Assembly (NCBI RefSeq): GCF_002286815.1
Contig: NZ_MUNM01000076.1
Span: 62,001-126,000, forward strand
Reading direction: 5' to 3'
Origin: Pseudomonas sp. PICF141
GTDB lineage: Bacteria > Pseudomonadota > Gammaproteobacteria > Pseudomonadales > Pseudomonadaceae
DNA: 64,000 bases
The position numbers were made by a program, and so were the translations under genes. Under the pieces are notes generated by a model that was given only the letters and a program-made list of their open reading frames with translations, did no database searches and was not told the DNA's origin. Shown in pieces: positions 1 through 8,232 of this stretch. The number at the start of each line of letters is the position of its first letter. The stretch's first letter is position 1.

Positions 1-420
1 ATTGGCGACGTCGGAGCCGCCGCTGGGTTCGGTGACAGCCAGGGCGCTGATCTTCTCGCCCGCCAGCACCTGAGGCACAACGCGATCGCGGACTTCGGGC
101 CTGGCCCACTTGAGGATGGGCGGCAGACCAATGTCCAGCGAGCCCAGCCCTGCGACCAGACCACCGGAACCGCAGCGCATCAGCTCTTCACTGGCAGCGA
201 TCTTGGCGAACATATCGCCTTCGTGACTGCCGCCCAAGGCTTCGGGATAACCGATGCCTAGAATCCCCGCCGCGCCAGCCTTCAGGTAGAGTTCGCGAGG
301 AAAGCTTTCAGCTTCTTCCCACTGGTCGATGTCGGGAAGAATTTCACGCTCGACGAAACGTCTGACGCTGTCGCGGACCAATTGATGGCTGGGGTCGAAG
401 TATTCCTGAAAGGCAGGCAT
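1..420 (-). CDS. Acyl-CoA dehydrogenase, N-terminal part (cut by window edge)
   Basis: The gene reads leftward off the window, so only about 140 N-terminal residues are visible. It starts with MPAFQEYFDPSHQLVRDSVR, the usual alpha-helical N-terminal domain of acyl-CoA dehydrogenases. The visible part ends in ALAVTEPSGGSDVAN, the conserved stretch that lines the FAD and substrate site. These enzymes oxidise acyl-CoA to enoyl-CoA in the cytoplasm, passing electrons to ETF. The chain length or branched substrate cannot be told from this fragment, and the catalytic Glu lies outside the window. Its place beside recR/dnaX matches the order in P. aeruginosa. A REPIN separates it from recR, so it is probably its own transcription unit. 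Confidence 0.9.
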   Translation of the reverse strand, partial: MPAFQEYFDPSHQLVRDSVRRFVEREILPDIDQWEEAESFPRELYLKAGAAGILGIGYPEALGGSHEGDMFAKIAASEELMRCGSGGLVAGLGSLDIGLPPILKWARPEVRDRVVPQVLAGEKISALAVTEPSGGSDVAN

Positions 421-512
421 CGGCGAGCTCCACTGAAGGTTCAGCAAAGCTAACCGAGCGCTTGCTTGGTTTTCAATAGCGTTGTGTGAACCAGATGGAC
501 CGAGGCGCATTC

Positions 513-600
513 TTCGCGGGCAAGCCTCGCTCCTACGGTTTTGCGTCGTGCGAATATTCGCGAACAACCGATATCCGTAGGAGCGAGGCTTGCCCGCGAA
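513..600. repeat. REPIN, inverted pair of REP sequences
   Basis: Two 26-base arms (513-538 and 575-600) are perfect reverse complements built on the core GTAGGAGCGAGGCTTGCCCG. The pair lies between recR and the acyl-CoA dehydrogenase. The same core recurs near 2460, 24880, 37510 and, in diverged form, 21541 and 59310, so it belongs to a dispersed family. Confidence 0.9.
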
Positions 601-616
601 GGGGCCTGCTCAGACG

Positions 617-1219
617 CTACAAGGTAATCGGCTTACGCCCGGCAAACGAATGCGCCAGTGTCCCGCCATCGACCAACTCCAGCTCGCCACCCAATGGCAC
701 GCCATGGGCGATGCGCGAGGCGATCAAGCCTTTGTTGCTGAGCAACTGGGCAATGTAATGCGCTGTCGCCTCACCTTCCACGGTCGGGTTGGTCGCCAGA
801 ATGACTTCAGTGAACGTGCCCGCCTCTTCGATCCGCGTCATCAATTGTGGAATGCCGATGGCGTCAGGCCCTAATCCGTCGAGCGGCGACAGATGGCCCT
901 TGAGCACGAAGTAACGACCGCGAAAACCGGTCTGCTCCACCGCATAAACATCCATCGGACCTTCCACCACGCACAGCAAGGTGTCGTCACGGCGTGGATC
1001 CGCGCATTGCGGGCACAGATCGTCTTCAGTCAGCGTGCGGCACAAGCGGCAGTGGCCCACTCCTTCCATGGCCTGGCTCAGCGCCTGGGCCAGTCGCGAA
1101 CCGCCGCTGCGATCACGCTCAAGCAGTTGCAACGCCATGCGCTGGGCAGTTTTCTGACCCACACCCGGCAAAATTCGCAGGGCATCGATCAGTTGGCGAA
1201 TCAAAGGGCTGAAGCTCAT
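617..1219 (-). CDS. recR: Recombination mediator protein RecR
   Basis: RecR acts with RecF and RecO to load RecA onto gapped DNA. The 200-residue protein matches the usual family length. It has the helix-hairpin-helix near residues 15-30 ([18 protein letters not shown]), a four-cysteine zinc finger (C57, C60, C69, C72) and a Toprim domain from about residue 80 ([13 protein letters not shown]). The ATG at 1219 gives the standard [10 protein letters not shown] start. In most bacteria recR follows ybaB and dnaX directly. Here an oxidoreductase gene lies between ybaB and recR, transcribed in the same direction with only 65 bases before recR, so recR is probably read from that upstream gene or its own promoter. 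Confidence 0.97.
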   Translation of the reverse strand: MSFSPLIRQLIDALRILPGVGQKTAQRMALQLLERDRSGGSRLAQALSQAMEGVGHCRLCRTLTEDDLCPQCADPRRDDTLLCVVEGPMDVYAVEQTGFRGRYFVLKGHLSPLDGLGPDAIGIPQLMTRIEEAGTFTEVILATNPTVEGEATAHYIAQLLSNKGLIASRIAHGVPLGGELELVDGGTLAHSFAGRKPITL

Positions 1220-1284
1220 GGGGAAAAGTCCGACATAACAACGAGACGCGGTTTATACCCGCGCCTCGAATGACCGTCAATTAT

Positions 1285-2319
1285 TCAGTCTTGCGCAACC
1301 CGCACCACCAGTTTGCCAAAGTTGCGCCCCTCCAGCAGACCGATGAATGCCCGGGGCGCGTTCTCCAGGCCATCGACCATGTCCTCACGGAATTTGACCT
1401 TGCCATCACGCACCCACGGCGCCATGGCGCTGATAAATTCCGGCTGACGGTCACCGTAGTCGTCAAACACTATGAAGCCCTGAATCCGTACCCGTTTGGT
1501 CAGCAGTGTGCGCTGCAATTGTGGCAGTCGATCCGGCCCACTCGGTGGTTCATGGGCGTTGTAGGACGCAATCAGACCACAAAGAGGAATCCGCGCCTTG
1601 GGATTGAGCAGCGGCAGCACCGCATCGAATACCTTGCCACCAACGTTTTCAAAGTAGATATCAACACCTTTGAAGCAGGCCGATGCCAACTCCTGGGCGA
1701 AGTCCGGACGCTTGTGATCGATGCAGGCATCGAAGCCCAGCTCCTCGACCACATAACGGCATTTATCCGCGCCACCCGCCACACCCACCACTCGCAGGCC
1801 TTTGATCTTTGCCACTTGGCCAACCACCGACCCCACGGCGCCGGATGCAGCCGCCACCACCAGAGTTTCGCCTTCCTTGGGCTGGCCGATGTCCATCAAC
1901 CCCATGTAGGCGGTCATACCGGGCATGCCCAGCACACCCAGGGCCATCGATGGACTCTGCAGCCCGGACGGGATCGGAATGATGTTGCGCCCGTCACTGA
2001 TGCTATGGCTCTGCCACCCCGTGACGCCGACTACCAGATCACCCTCATGGAATTTGGGATGCAGCGAACGTTCGACACGACTGACAGCGCCACCGGTCAT
2101 CACTTCGTCGATTTCTACTGGCGCCGCGTAGGATGGCGCGTCACTCATACGACCACGCATGTAAGGATCCAGCGACAGATAAAGCGTCTTGAGCAGCACT
2201 TGACCGTCAACCAGGTCTGGCAGCGCTACCCGTTCCAGGCGGAAATTCTCCGGTGTCGGCGCGCCCACCGGGCGAGACACCAGAACGATACGCTGGTTGA
2301 GGGTCAATGCTTGCGGCAT
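1285..2319 (-). CDS. NADP-dependent MDR-family oxidoreductase (CurA-like)
   Basis: This 344-residue protein belongs to the zinc-independent medium-chain dehydrogenase/reductase group that includes leukotriene B4 12-hydroxydehydrogenase-like enzymes and E. coli CurA, which reduce activated double bonds with NADPH. Recognisable pieces are the N-terminal SLDPYMRGRM (about 49-58), GMPGMTAYMGL before the nucleotide fold, and AAASGAVGSVVGQ (about 153-165) of the Rossmann domain. C-terminal FVVFDD-like residues (IVFDDY) fit the family. The start at 2319 has an AAGGAG ribosome site nine bases upstream. It sits between ybaB and recR, with a strong terminator at 2503 upstream, so it begins its own transcript. 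The physiological substrate is unknown. Confidence 0.88.
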   Translation of the reverse strand: MPQALTLNQRIVLVSRPVGAPTPENFRLERVALPDLVDGQVLLKTLYLSLDPYMRGRMSDAPSYAAPVEIDEVMTGGAVSRVERSLHPKFHEGDLVVGVTGWQSHSISDGRNIIPIPSGLQSPSMALGVLGMPGMTAYMGLMDIGQPKEGETLVVAAASGAVGSVVGQVAKIKGLRVVGVAGGADKCRYVVEELGFDACIDHKRPDFAQELASACFKGVDIYFENVGGKVFDAVLPLLNPKARIPLCGLIASYNAHEPPSGPDRLPQLQRTLLTKRVRIQGFIVFDDYGDRQPEFISAMAPWVRDGKVKFREDMVDGLENAPRAFIGLLEGRNFGKLVVRVAQD

Positions 2320-2458
2320 GTGAACGTCTCCTTTGATCGATGAATTTCGGCTGTATAGGGAGCAGACCTTTGTGGCGCTGTCGGGTTCGAAGTTTCGTCA
2401 GTTGTACCGAGGTGACTTCATCGCGGACAGCCACGCCCCCGCAGGTTCAGGTGATTTC

Positions 2459-2485
2459 TGTGGGAGCGGGCTTGCCCGCGAAGGC
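2459..2485. repeat. Single REP sequence
   Basis: A lone copy of the REP core (TGTGGGAGCGGGCTTGCCCG followed by CGAAGG) lies between ybaB and the oxidoreductase gene. Its inverted partner is missing, unlike the paired copies elsewhere. Confidence 0.7.
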
Positions 2486-2502
2486 TTCCATCAGACGGAA
2501 AC

Positions 2503-2535
2503 AAAAATGCCAGGCGCGATGCCTGGCATTTTTTT
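2503..2535. terminator. Intrinsic terminator after ybaB
   Basis: The arms AAAAATGCCAGGC and GCCTGGCATTTTT pair perfectly around a five-base loop, with A and T runs on the two sides. On the minus strand it follows ybaB and would end the dnaX-ybaB transcript before the oxidoreductase gene. Confidence 0.85.
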
Positions 2536-2562
2536 GTAACCCGTGCGACGCGCGCAGGCGAA

Positions 2563-2901
2563 TCAGAATGGCAGTTTCATACCCGGTGGCAATTGCATGC
2601 CAGCGGTCACGCCAGACATTTTGTCCTGGCTGTTGGCTTCGATCTTGCGCACGGCATCGTTGACGGCTGCGGCGAATACCGCTTCCAGCATTTCCTTGTC
2701 GTCTTCGCTCAGGCCTTCGACCAGGCTTGGGTCGATGGTAACGCGCTTGACGTCATGACGACCGGTCATCACCACGGTGACCATGTCGCCACCGGCTTTA
2801 CCGGTGACTTCGGCGTTGGCCAGCTCTTCCTGCATCTTGGCCATTTTTTCCTGCATTTGCTGCGCCTGCTTCATCAGGCCGGCCATGCCACCTTTCATCA
2901 T
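2563..2901 (-). CDS. ybaB: YbaB/EbfC nucleoid-associated protein
   Basis: This is a 112-residue DNA-binding protein of the YbaB/EbfC family, a small dimer that coats the nucleoid. It has the hallmark N-terminal helix [20 protein letters not shown], the central [11 protein letters not shown] strand and the C-terminal [12 protein letters not shown] tail. I chose the ATG at 2901, which has GAGGTG about seven bases upstream. A GTG at 2910 in the same frame would add three residues but lies over that ribosome site. It follows dnaX by 67 bases on the same strand and is probably co-transcribed with it. A strong hairpin terminator comes just after the stop. Confidence 0.95.
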   Translation of the reverse strand: MMKGGMAGLMKQAQQMQEKMAKMQEELANAEVTGKAGGDMVTVVMTGRHDVKRVTIDPSLVEGLSEDDKEMLEAVFAAAVNDAVRKIEANSQDKMSGVTAGMQLPPGMKLPF

Positions 2902-2968
2902 GGGAATCACCTCAAAAGTACTTGGATAAAAACAGCGCCCGGCGAGTGTGGCCAGGCGCCTTCAGTTA

Positions 2969-5062
2969 TTAGCCCTGACTGACCAGAGCCTCGACAGGTT
3001 CAATAGTATCCTGACGGACCACCGCCCCGAACTGCTGCATCATTTGCTGGATGAACGGATCCCCATGGATCGATTCTTCAGCCTCACGCTGACGGTTGGC
3101 ACGACGACGGGACGAGGCCTGAGCCGGGGTTTCCTGCTCGGGCTTGATCAGCTCCATGCTCAGGGTCAACGTGCGCCCATGAAACTGGTTCAATGCATCG
3201 TTGAGGCGACGTTGTTGTGTTGCGTTGAACAAGGCGCTGTGGGCCGGGTCCAGGTGCAACAACCAATGGTCGCCATCGACGGCGATCAGCGTGCAGTTGG
3301 CGGCGATGCTGGCGGTCATGCCGGATACCGGCAGTTTCGGGAATATCTCCAGCCATTGCAGGGCAACACCGGTGGCCGGCATCGCGGCCGGTTCTGGCTC
3401 GGGCTCCGGCGCAGGTTCGGCGGCATGCTCACTGGCCAGTTCGTCGAGATAGCTATAGGCCGAATCCATGTCCGGCTCGATGTAATCTTCGTCCAGCGGC
3501 GGCTCGTCGTCCTGATCCATGCCCGGTGTCGCGGCATCGACCTGAGAAACGGACGGCTCCGGGATGGGCGCAGCGGCCCATTCTGGCGCGTCCGGCACCA
3601 CACTGTCCGGGGTCGGCATGGGCATCGGTGGCAATTCGGGTTGCTCGCCAGCCGTTTCCAGCACCGGCTCGACGGCGGGCTGCTGGGCAACTTCGGGCTC
3701 TACCGGGTCGTTCCACGGCAGATCGACGACCTCTTCGGCCGCTACGGCTTCGATAACAGGCTCAGGCTCGGGCTCAGGCGAAATCATGGGTGCGACCGGC
3801 TCAGGCGCAGCTACCGGGACAGGGGCTGGTGCAACCACAGGCGCAACCGGAGGCGGTGTAACGGCCGCAGCGACTACCGGCGCAACAACCGGCGCGGCAG
3901 CCACTGAGTTTGCGGAATCAACTGTGGCCTGGCTGATCCCCACTGTCTTTAGCGGTTGCCTCGGTGCGTCCGCGGTGTCTGCCGGCCGGAACGCCAGCAT
4001 GCGCAGCAGGACCATTTCGAAGCCACCGCGCGGGTCCGGCGCCAGCGGCAAATCCCGCCGACCGATCAGGCCCATCTGGTAATAGAACTGCACATCTTCG
4101 GCCGGCAGCGCCTGGGCCAGCGCCAGCACCCGATCACGGTCACCATGGCCGTTGTCGACGCCTTCAGGCAGTGCCTGGGCGATGGCGACACGGTGCAGCA
4201 CATTGAGAATTTCCGAGAGCACGCCGTTCCAGTCCGGGCCTTGTTCGGCCAGATGGCGCACGGCTTCGAGCAATGCCTTGGCGTCACCTTCGATCAGCGC
4301 ATGCAAAACGTCGTAGACCTGACCGTGATCGAGAGTACCGAGCATGGCGCGCACGTCGGCGGCCATGACCTTGCCTTCACCGAAAGCGATGGCCTGATCG
4401 GTCAGGCTCATGGCGTCGCGCATCGAACCGTCGGCGGCGCGGCCCAGCAACCACAGTGCGTCGTCTTCGAACGGTACGTTCTCGACGCTCAGCACGTGGG
4501 TCAAATGCTCGACTACCCGCTCCGGCGTCATATTCTTCAGGGAGAACTGCAGGCACCGAGAAAGAATCGTTGCCGGAAGTTTCTGCGGGTCGGTGGTGGC
4601 CAGGATGAACTTGACGTAGGGCGGCGGCTCTTCAAGGGTTTTCAACAGCGCATTGAAGGAATGGCTGGAGAGCATGTGCACTTCGTCGATCAGGTAAACC
4701 TTGAAGCGCCCGCGGCTTGGCGCGTACTGCACGTTGTCGAGCAGCTCACGGGTGTCTTCGACCTTGGTCCGGCTCGCGGCGTCGATCTCGATCAGATCGA
4801 CGAAACGGCCTTCATCGATTTCGCGGCACACCGAGCACTCGCCGCAGGGGGTCGAAGTGATACCTGTTTCACAGTTCAGGCATTTGGCGATGATCCGCGC
4901 GATGGTGGTCTTGCCGACCCCGCGGGTACCGGTAAACAGGTAGGCGTGGTGCAGCCGCTGGCTGTCCAAGGCATTGATCAGAGCCTTGAGCACATGGGTC
5001 TGGCCGACCATTTCGCCGAACGAGCGCGGACGCCATTTACGTGCAAGAACCTGATAACTCAT
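2969..5062 (-). CDS. dnaX: DNA polymerase III subunits gamma/tau
   Basis: DnaX is the clamp-loader ATPase, and its tau form links the polymerase cores at the fork. The 697-residue protein has Walker A GTRGVGKTT (from residue 45), a zinc site (C64, C73, C76, C79) and the Walker B/DEVH box at about 126-129. AAA+ lid and collar domains run to about residue 370. A long Pro/Ala/Glu-rich linker (about 400-560) leads to the C-terminal tau domain that contacts alpha and DnaB. The start MSYQVLARKW at 5062 is the conserved one; in-frame codons upstream to 5152 give no family match. I see no A-run of the E. coli frameshift type, so whether a short gamma form is made here cannot be told. Confidence 0.97.
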   Translation of the reverse strand: MSYQVLARKWRPRSFGEMVGQTHVLKALINALDSQRLHHAYLFTGTRGVGKTTIARIIAKCLNCETGITSTPCGECSVCREIDEGRFVDLIEIDAASRTKVEDTRELLDNVQYAPSRGRFKVYLIDEVHMLSSHSFNALLKTLEEPPPYVKFILATTDPQKLPATILSRCLQFSLKNMTPERVVEHLTHVLSVENVPFEDDALWLLGRAADGSMRDAMSLTDQAIAFGEGKVMAADVRAMLGTLDHGQVYDVLHALIEGDAKALLEAVRHLAEQGPDWNGVLSEILNVLHRVAIAQALPEGVDNGHGDRDRVLALAQALPAEDVQFYYQMGLIGRRDLPLAPDPRGGFEMVLLRMLAFRPADTADAPRQPLKTVGISQATVDSANSVAAAPVVAPVVAAAVTPPPVAPVVAPAPVPVAAPEPVAPMISPEPEPEPVIEAVAAEEVVDLPWNDPVEPEVAQQPAVEPVLETAGEQPELPPMPMPTPDSVVPDAPEWAAAPIPEPSVSQVDAATPGMDQDDEPPLDEDYIEPDMDSAYSYLDELASEHAAEPAPEPEPEPAAMPATGVALQWLEIFPKLPVSGMTASIAANCTLIAVDGDHWLLHLDPAHSALFNATQQRRLNDALNQFHGRTLTLSMELIKPEQETPAQASSRRRANRQREAEESIHGDPFIQQMMQQFGAVVRQDTIEPVEALVSQG

Positions 5063-5233
5063 CGAAAACCGTCGCAACGAAGGAACAGAAGCGGCTAATG
5101 CTAGCGGAGCAAGGCCAAAATTGCATCCGATGCGCTCGTCTATTCTGGCCAAGCTGCACTTTAAGGGGCTTTTATGAGTTGCTGAAAATGAAAATTCCGG
5201 CAGATCGACGACATTATGCGGCTCTATACCGGC

Positions 5234-6934
5234 TCAAGCTGTCTGCTCGAGTGCCTGCCATTGCGAGGGGGCGATAAACCCCGCCACCCAGGCCGGCACC
5301 TCCGCGGGCGGCATCGGGCGACTGATGAAGTACCCTTGAGCGACCTCGCATCCCAGCCGCAACAGCAATTCACCGTGCTCGACGCTTTCCAGGCCCTCGG
5401 CGATCACCTGCCGACCGAACGCCCGGGCCAGGCCAATTACCGCAGTGGTCAGGGCCAGGTCGTCATGATCAATCAGAATGTCACGCACGAATGATTTATC
5501 GATCTTGATGGTTTGGGTGCGTAAACGCTTGAGGTAACTCAAGGACGAGTAACCCGTGCCGAAGTCACCCAGGGAAAAATGCACTCCCAACGCCTGACAG
5601 GCCTGCAAACAGGCACTGACATGCTGGATATTCTCGATCGCCACCGACTCGACGATTTCCAGATCGAGCATTTGCGGGGCGACCTGGGCATGTCGAGCGA
5701 GTACCTGCCTGAGCCGTTCGACGAAATCGGCGCGCTGAAAATGTCGCGCCGCGATATTGATACTGACCGGCCAGCCCTGCCCCAGTTGCTGCCAACGGTG
5801 CAATTGCGCCAGAACCTGATCCATCACCCACTCACCGATATCGATGATCAGGTCGGTGTCTTCCACCAACGGCAAAAACTCCCGAGGTGGCACTATGCCG
5901 TTTTGTGGATGCTGCCAACGCAACAACGCCTCGAACCCCACGACCACGCCACGGCGCATGTTCACCTTGGGCTGAAAATGCAGGCGTAGTTCACCGGCCA
6001 GCAGCGCCTGACGCACCCGCTCGACAGTCTGGTGAGTGGCCTTGACCTCCTGATCCCGCGAAACATCGAACAGATGAAAGCGGTTTCGCCCGCGCTGCTT
6101 GGCCACATACATCGCCTGATCAGCGTGGCGCAGCAGGGTTTCGGCATCTTCGTTGTCATGGGGAAACAGGGTAGCGCCGACACTGGCGAACACATTGATG
6201 CCTTTGCCATGCAGCATGTAAGGCGCCGAAATCGCCCCCAACACGCGATTCAGCGCCGCGCGCAATTCCGGCAGGTCACGCACATAACGCAACACCAGCA
6301 CGAACTCGTCCCCGGCCAGTCGCGCCACGACATCTTCGCCGCGCACAATGTTGCGCAAACGCTTGGCCACTTCCACCAGCAACATATCGCCACTGGCGTG
6401 ACCGTAACCGTCGTTGACCGCCTTGAACCCATCGAGGTCAAGCATGCACACCGCCAACGGAATGTTTTCTTGCCGGGAGAATTCCAGCGCCTGATCCAGC
6501 AAATCCGACAGGAATGCGCGGTTGGGCAGCCCGGTCAGCACGTCATGGCCGACCCGCCATTGCAGAGATTGCAGCAGTTGGCGTTTTTCACTGATATCGA
6601 AACGAATCGACAGGTATCGATGAACACGCCCGGTGGCATCATCAAGCACCGGCACCATGGTGCTGTCGACCCAATACAGGCTGCCATCCTTGGCGCGATT
6701 ACAGATCTCGCCCTTCCAGATATTGCCCAGGGCGATGGTGCCCCACATGGCGGCGAAAAAATCGGCGGAGTGCAAGCCGGAGTTCAGCAAGCGATGGTTC
6801 TGCCCCAGCAGTTCTTCGCGGCTGTAGCCGGACACAGCGCAGAATTGATCGTTGACGTAGGTAATCCGGCCGTTGAGATCGGTCTCGGAAAAAATCGCGG
6901 CGGCATCCACAGCCCTGCGGTATTTCTCATCCAT
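5234..6934 (-). CDS. PAS-GGDEF-EAL cyclic-di-GMP signalling protein
   Basis: This 566-residue cytoplasmic protein has no membrane segment. A PAS sensor domain covers about residues 1-125. A GGDEF domain follows (about 125-300) with active-site sequence AGDEF (207-211) and an inhibitory-site RxxD (R198-D201) five residues upstream. An EAL domain covers about 310-555 with E335-A336-L337, N393, KID (477-479), E513 and Q533. The loop that normally reads DDFGTGYSS is GDFGTGYSS: Gly456 replaces the first metal-binding Asp, so phosphodiesterase activity may be reduced. The first Gly of GGDEF is Ala, a change often compatible with activity. Which activity dominates cannot be settled from sequence. 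It follows dnaX on the chromosome and has its own upstream region. Confidence 0.93.
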   Translation of the reverse strand: MDEKYRRAVDAAAIFSETDLNGRITYVNDQFCAVSGYSREELLGQNHRLLNSGLHSADFFAAMWGTIALGNIWKGEICNRAKDGSLYWVDSTMVPVLDDATGRVHRYLSIRFDISEKRQLLQSLQWRVGHDVLTGLPNRAFLSDLLDQALEFSRQENIPLAVCMLDLDGFKAVNDGYGHASGDMLLVEVAKRLRNIVRGEDVVARLAGDEFVLVLRYVRDLPELRAALNRVLGAISAPYMLHGKGINVFASVGATLFPHDNEDAETLLRHADQAMYVAKQRGRNRFHLFDVSRDQEVKATHQTVERVRQALLAGELRLHFQPKVNMRRGVVVGFEALLRWQHPQNGIVPPREFLPLVEDTDLIIDIGEWVMDQVLAQLHRWQQLGQGWPVSINIAARHFQRADFVERLRQVLARHAQVAPQMLDLEIVESVAIENIQHVSACLQACQALGVHFSLGDFGTGYSSLSYLKRLRTQTIKIDKSFVRDILIDHDDLALTTAVIGLARAFGRQVIAEGLESVEHGELLLRLGCEVAQGYFISRPMPPAEVPAWVAGFIAPSQWQALEQTA

Positions 6935-7352
6935 GAGTCAGGCTCACTGTCGCTAGCGGTGGTACCGCTCGACCAGCGCAAGATGCCCGGAAGAGGTGTT
7001 TTGAGACGTACTGCGCAGAGACACGTTATCACTCCATGAACAACATTTGACGGCCCTCCGGCCTCCCCGAAGTTCAACTAGGCTCAAAGGCCTCGGGCAA
7101 GGTTGCAACACCGACTCTGGTAACATTTTCGCGAGGATTCAGACCGTCAGCGACCTGCGCGCAAACCCGGCAAGGAACGTAATGCCGGCTGTTTCATATC
7201 GCCTAAACTTCAGAGAGCAGATCACCAAAAAACCTTTCGAAGCGGCGATTCTACGAAATGCATCACATTTTGCAAAGCAAGGTGATGGATCATGCGGTTG
7301 CCTAATGCAAAAATCTATCGTTAAGTTCTTGATTCTAAATGGGAATTGAGCG
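6935..7352. other. Intergenic region between divergent genes
   Basis: These 418 bases separate the PAS-GGDEF-EAL gene and the XRE regulator, which point away from each other. It should hold both promoters. I find no convincing RNA gene, repeat or sigma-54 site, and the small open frames in it lack ribosome sites and any recognisable family. Confidence 0.5.
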
Positions 7353-7667
7353 ATGCAAATTTCAAGTTTGGGTCCAGCCATCCGACGCTACCGCAAGGTC
7401 GCAGGGCTTACTCAGGCTGAACTCGGCGAAAAAACCGGTTTTGACCCCAAAACCATCAGCCGCTTCGAAACTGGCACCTATACCCCCAGCGTGGAAGCAC
7501 TGTTCCTGCTTGCCGACGTGCTGGGCGTGAAGCTGAAAGCCTTTTTCGCAGATCTGGGCGACGAAGATGAACAGCGGGCGTACCTGTTCAGCGTCATACA
7601 CAAAGCCACCCCGAAGGATCTGGGAAAGCTGATCGCAGCGGTTGACCAGGCCTTGTCCAAGCCTTGA
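7353..7667 (+). CDS. XRE-family helix-turn-helix regulator
   Basis: This is a 104-residue DNA-binding protein. Residues 8-65 form a classic Cro/CI-type fold, with GLTQAELGEKTGFDPKTISR covering the helix-turn-helix, followed by FETGTYTPSVEALFLLADVLGV. The last 40 residues are a short tail without a known sensor domain. It stands alone, divergent from the c-di-GMP gene, and is closed by a strong bidirectional terminator starting 12 bases after its stop. The target genes cannot be inferred from the window. Confidence 0.88.
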   Translation: MQISSLGPAIRRYRKVAGLTQAELGEKTGFDPKTISRFETGTYTPSVEALFLLADVLGVKLKAFFADLGDEDEQRAYLFSVIHKATPKDLGKLIAAVDQALSKP

Positions 7668-7679
7668 TGCCAGTAAATG

Positions 7680-7726
7680 AAAAAGGAGGCCGATCTGTCT
7701 AACGCGACAGATCGGCCTCCTTTTTT
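7680..7726. terminator. Bidirectional intrinsic terminator shared by the XRE gene and ffs
   Basis: The arms AAAAAGGAGGCCGATCTGTC and GACAGATCGGCCTCCTTTTT form a 20-base-pair stem with a six-base loop, flanked by A and T runs. It lies between the convergent XRE gene (plus) and ffs (minus) and can end both transcripts. Confidence 0.93.
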
Positions 7727-7844
7727 ATATTCGGCGCTTTAATTCGGAAACGATAAAACACCGCCCGGGATGAACACCTTGGCAGGGAAATAGCCGAATT
7801 ATCTGGATAGAAAACACGAAAGAGGGTTCGTGCTGCGTTATGGA

Positions 7845-7954
7845 GGCAACCCCACCAGCCACACCCCGGCACACAATGTTCCCGCTGTGGCTGCTTCCTT
7901 CCGGATCTGACCAGGTTCACGGGTAATCGTTGCGGGGGGACCGATGGGGTCACC
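7845..7954 (-). ncRNA. ffs: 4.5S RNA of the signal recognition particle
   Basis: Read on the minus strand, the RNA contains the universal SRP apical motif GGTCAGATCCGGAAGGAAGC followed by AGCC, and the conserved CCGCAACGATTACCCGTGAA upstream. The 5' segment GGTGACCCCATCGG pairs with the 3' segment GGCTGGTGGGGTTGCC to close the long hairpin. It binds Ffh for co-translational membrane targeting. Ends are set by this closing stem and may be off by a few bases. A sigma-70-like promoter lies about 35-60 bases upstream, leaving a short 5' leader that RNase P would remove. Confidence 0.95.
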
Positions 7955-7986
7955 ATAACGACGCTCACCTGACGGCGAGCCGCGCC

Positions 7987-8014
7987 ATTGTACCTATCTG
8001 AGACGAAGTTACAA
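7987..8014 (-). promoter_or_regulatory. Sigma-70-type promoter for ffs
   Basis: On the minus strand TTGTAA (8009-8014) and TACAAT (7987-7992) are separated by 16 bases, upstream of the 4.5S RNA. The predicted start would lie about 25 bases before the mature 5' end. Confidence 0.6.
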
Positions 8015-8070
8015 CCGTTCGCGAAGATTAAAAAACATGAGCTGCTTCAAGGACATGCGCTGGCCTTTAA

Positions 8071-8223
8071 AGATCGCGACCTGTAGCAGCTGCCGGAGGC
8101 TGCGTTCGGCGGCGAAGCCGTCGTGAAATCAGGCAGCCCGGTTTCAGATAAGCCGCGAACACCGGGTTTACGACTGCTGCGCAGCCGAACGCAGGCTGCG
8201 CCAGCTGCTACAAGGCTGCGACC
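8071..8223. repeat. Imperfect inverted repeat (GTAGCAGCTGCCG family)
   Basis: The left arm reads CTGTAGCAGCTGCCGGAGGC then TGCGTTCGGCGG, and the right arm is its diverged inverse, ending in CAGCTGCTACAAGGCTGCGA. The region lies downstream of the metallopeptidase gene. A second member of this family lies at 34282-34430 beside pyrD. Confidence 0.75.
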
Positions 8224-8232
8224 TTTTTGATT

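Noticed and set aside
3564-4082. Plus-strand frame rich in Gly/Thr/Ala opposite dnaX
   Set aside because: It is the mirror of the Pro/Ala linker of DnaX and has no ribosome site or family.
7699-7968. Minus-strand open frame of 89 residues
   Set aside because: It covers the 4.5S RNA and the bidirectional terminator; translation is incidental.
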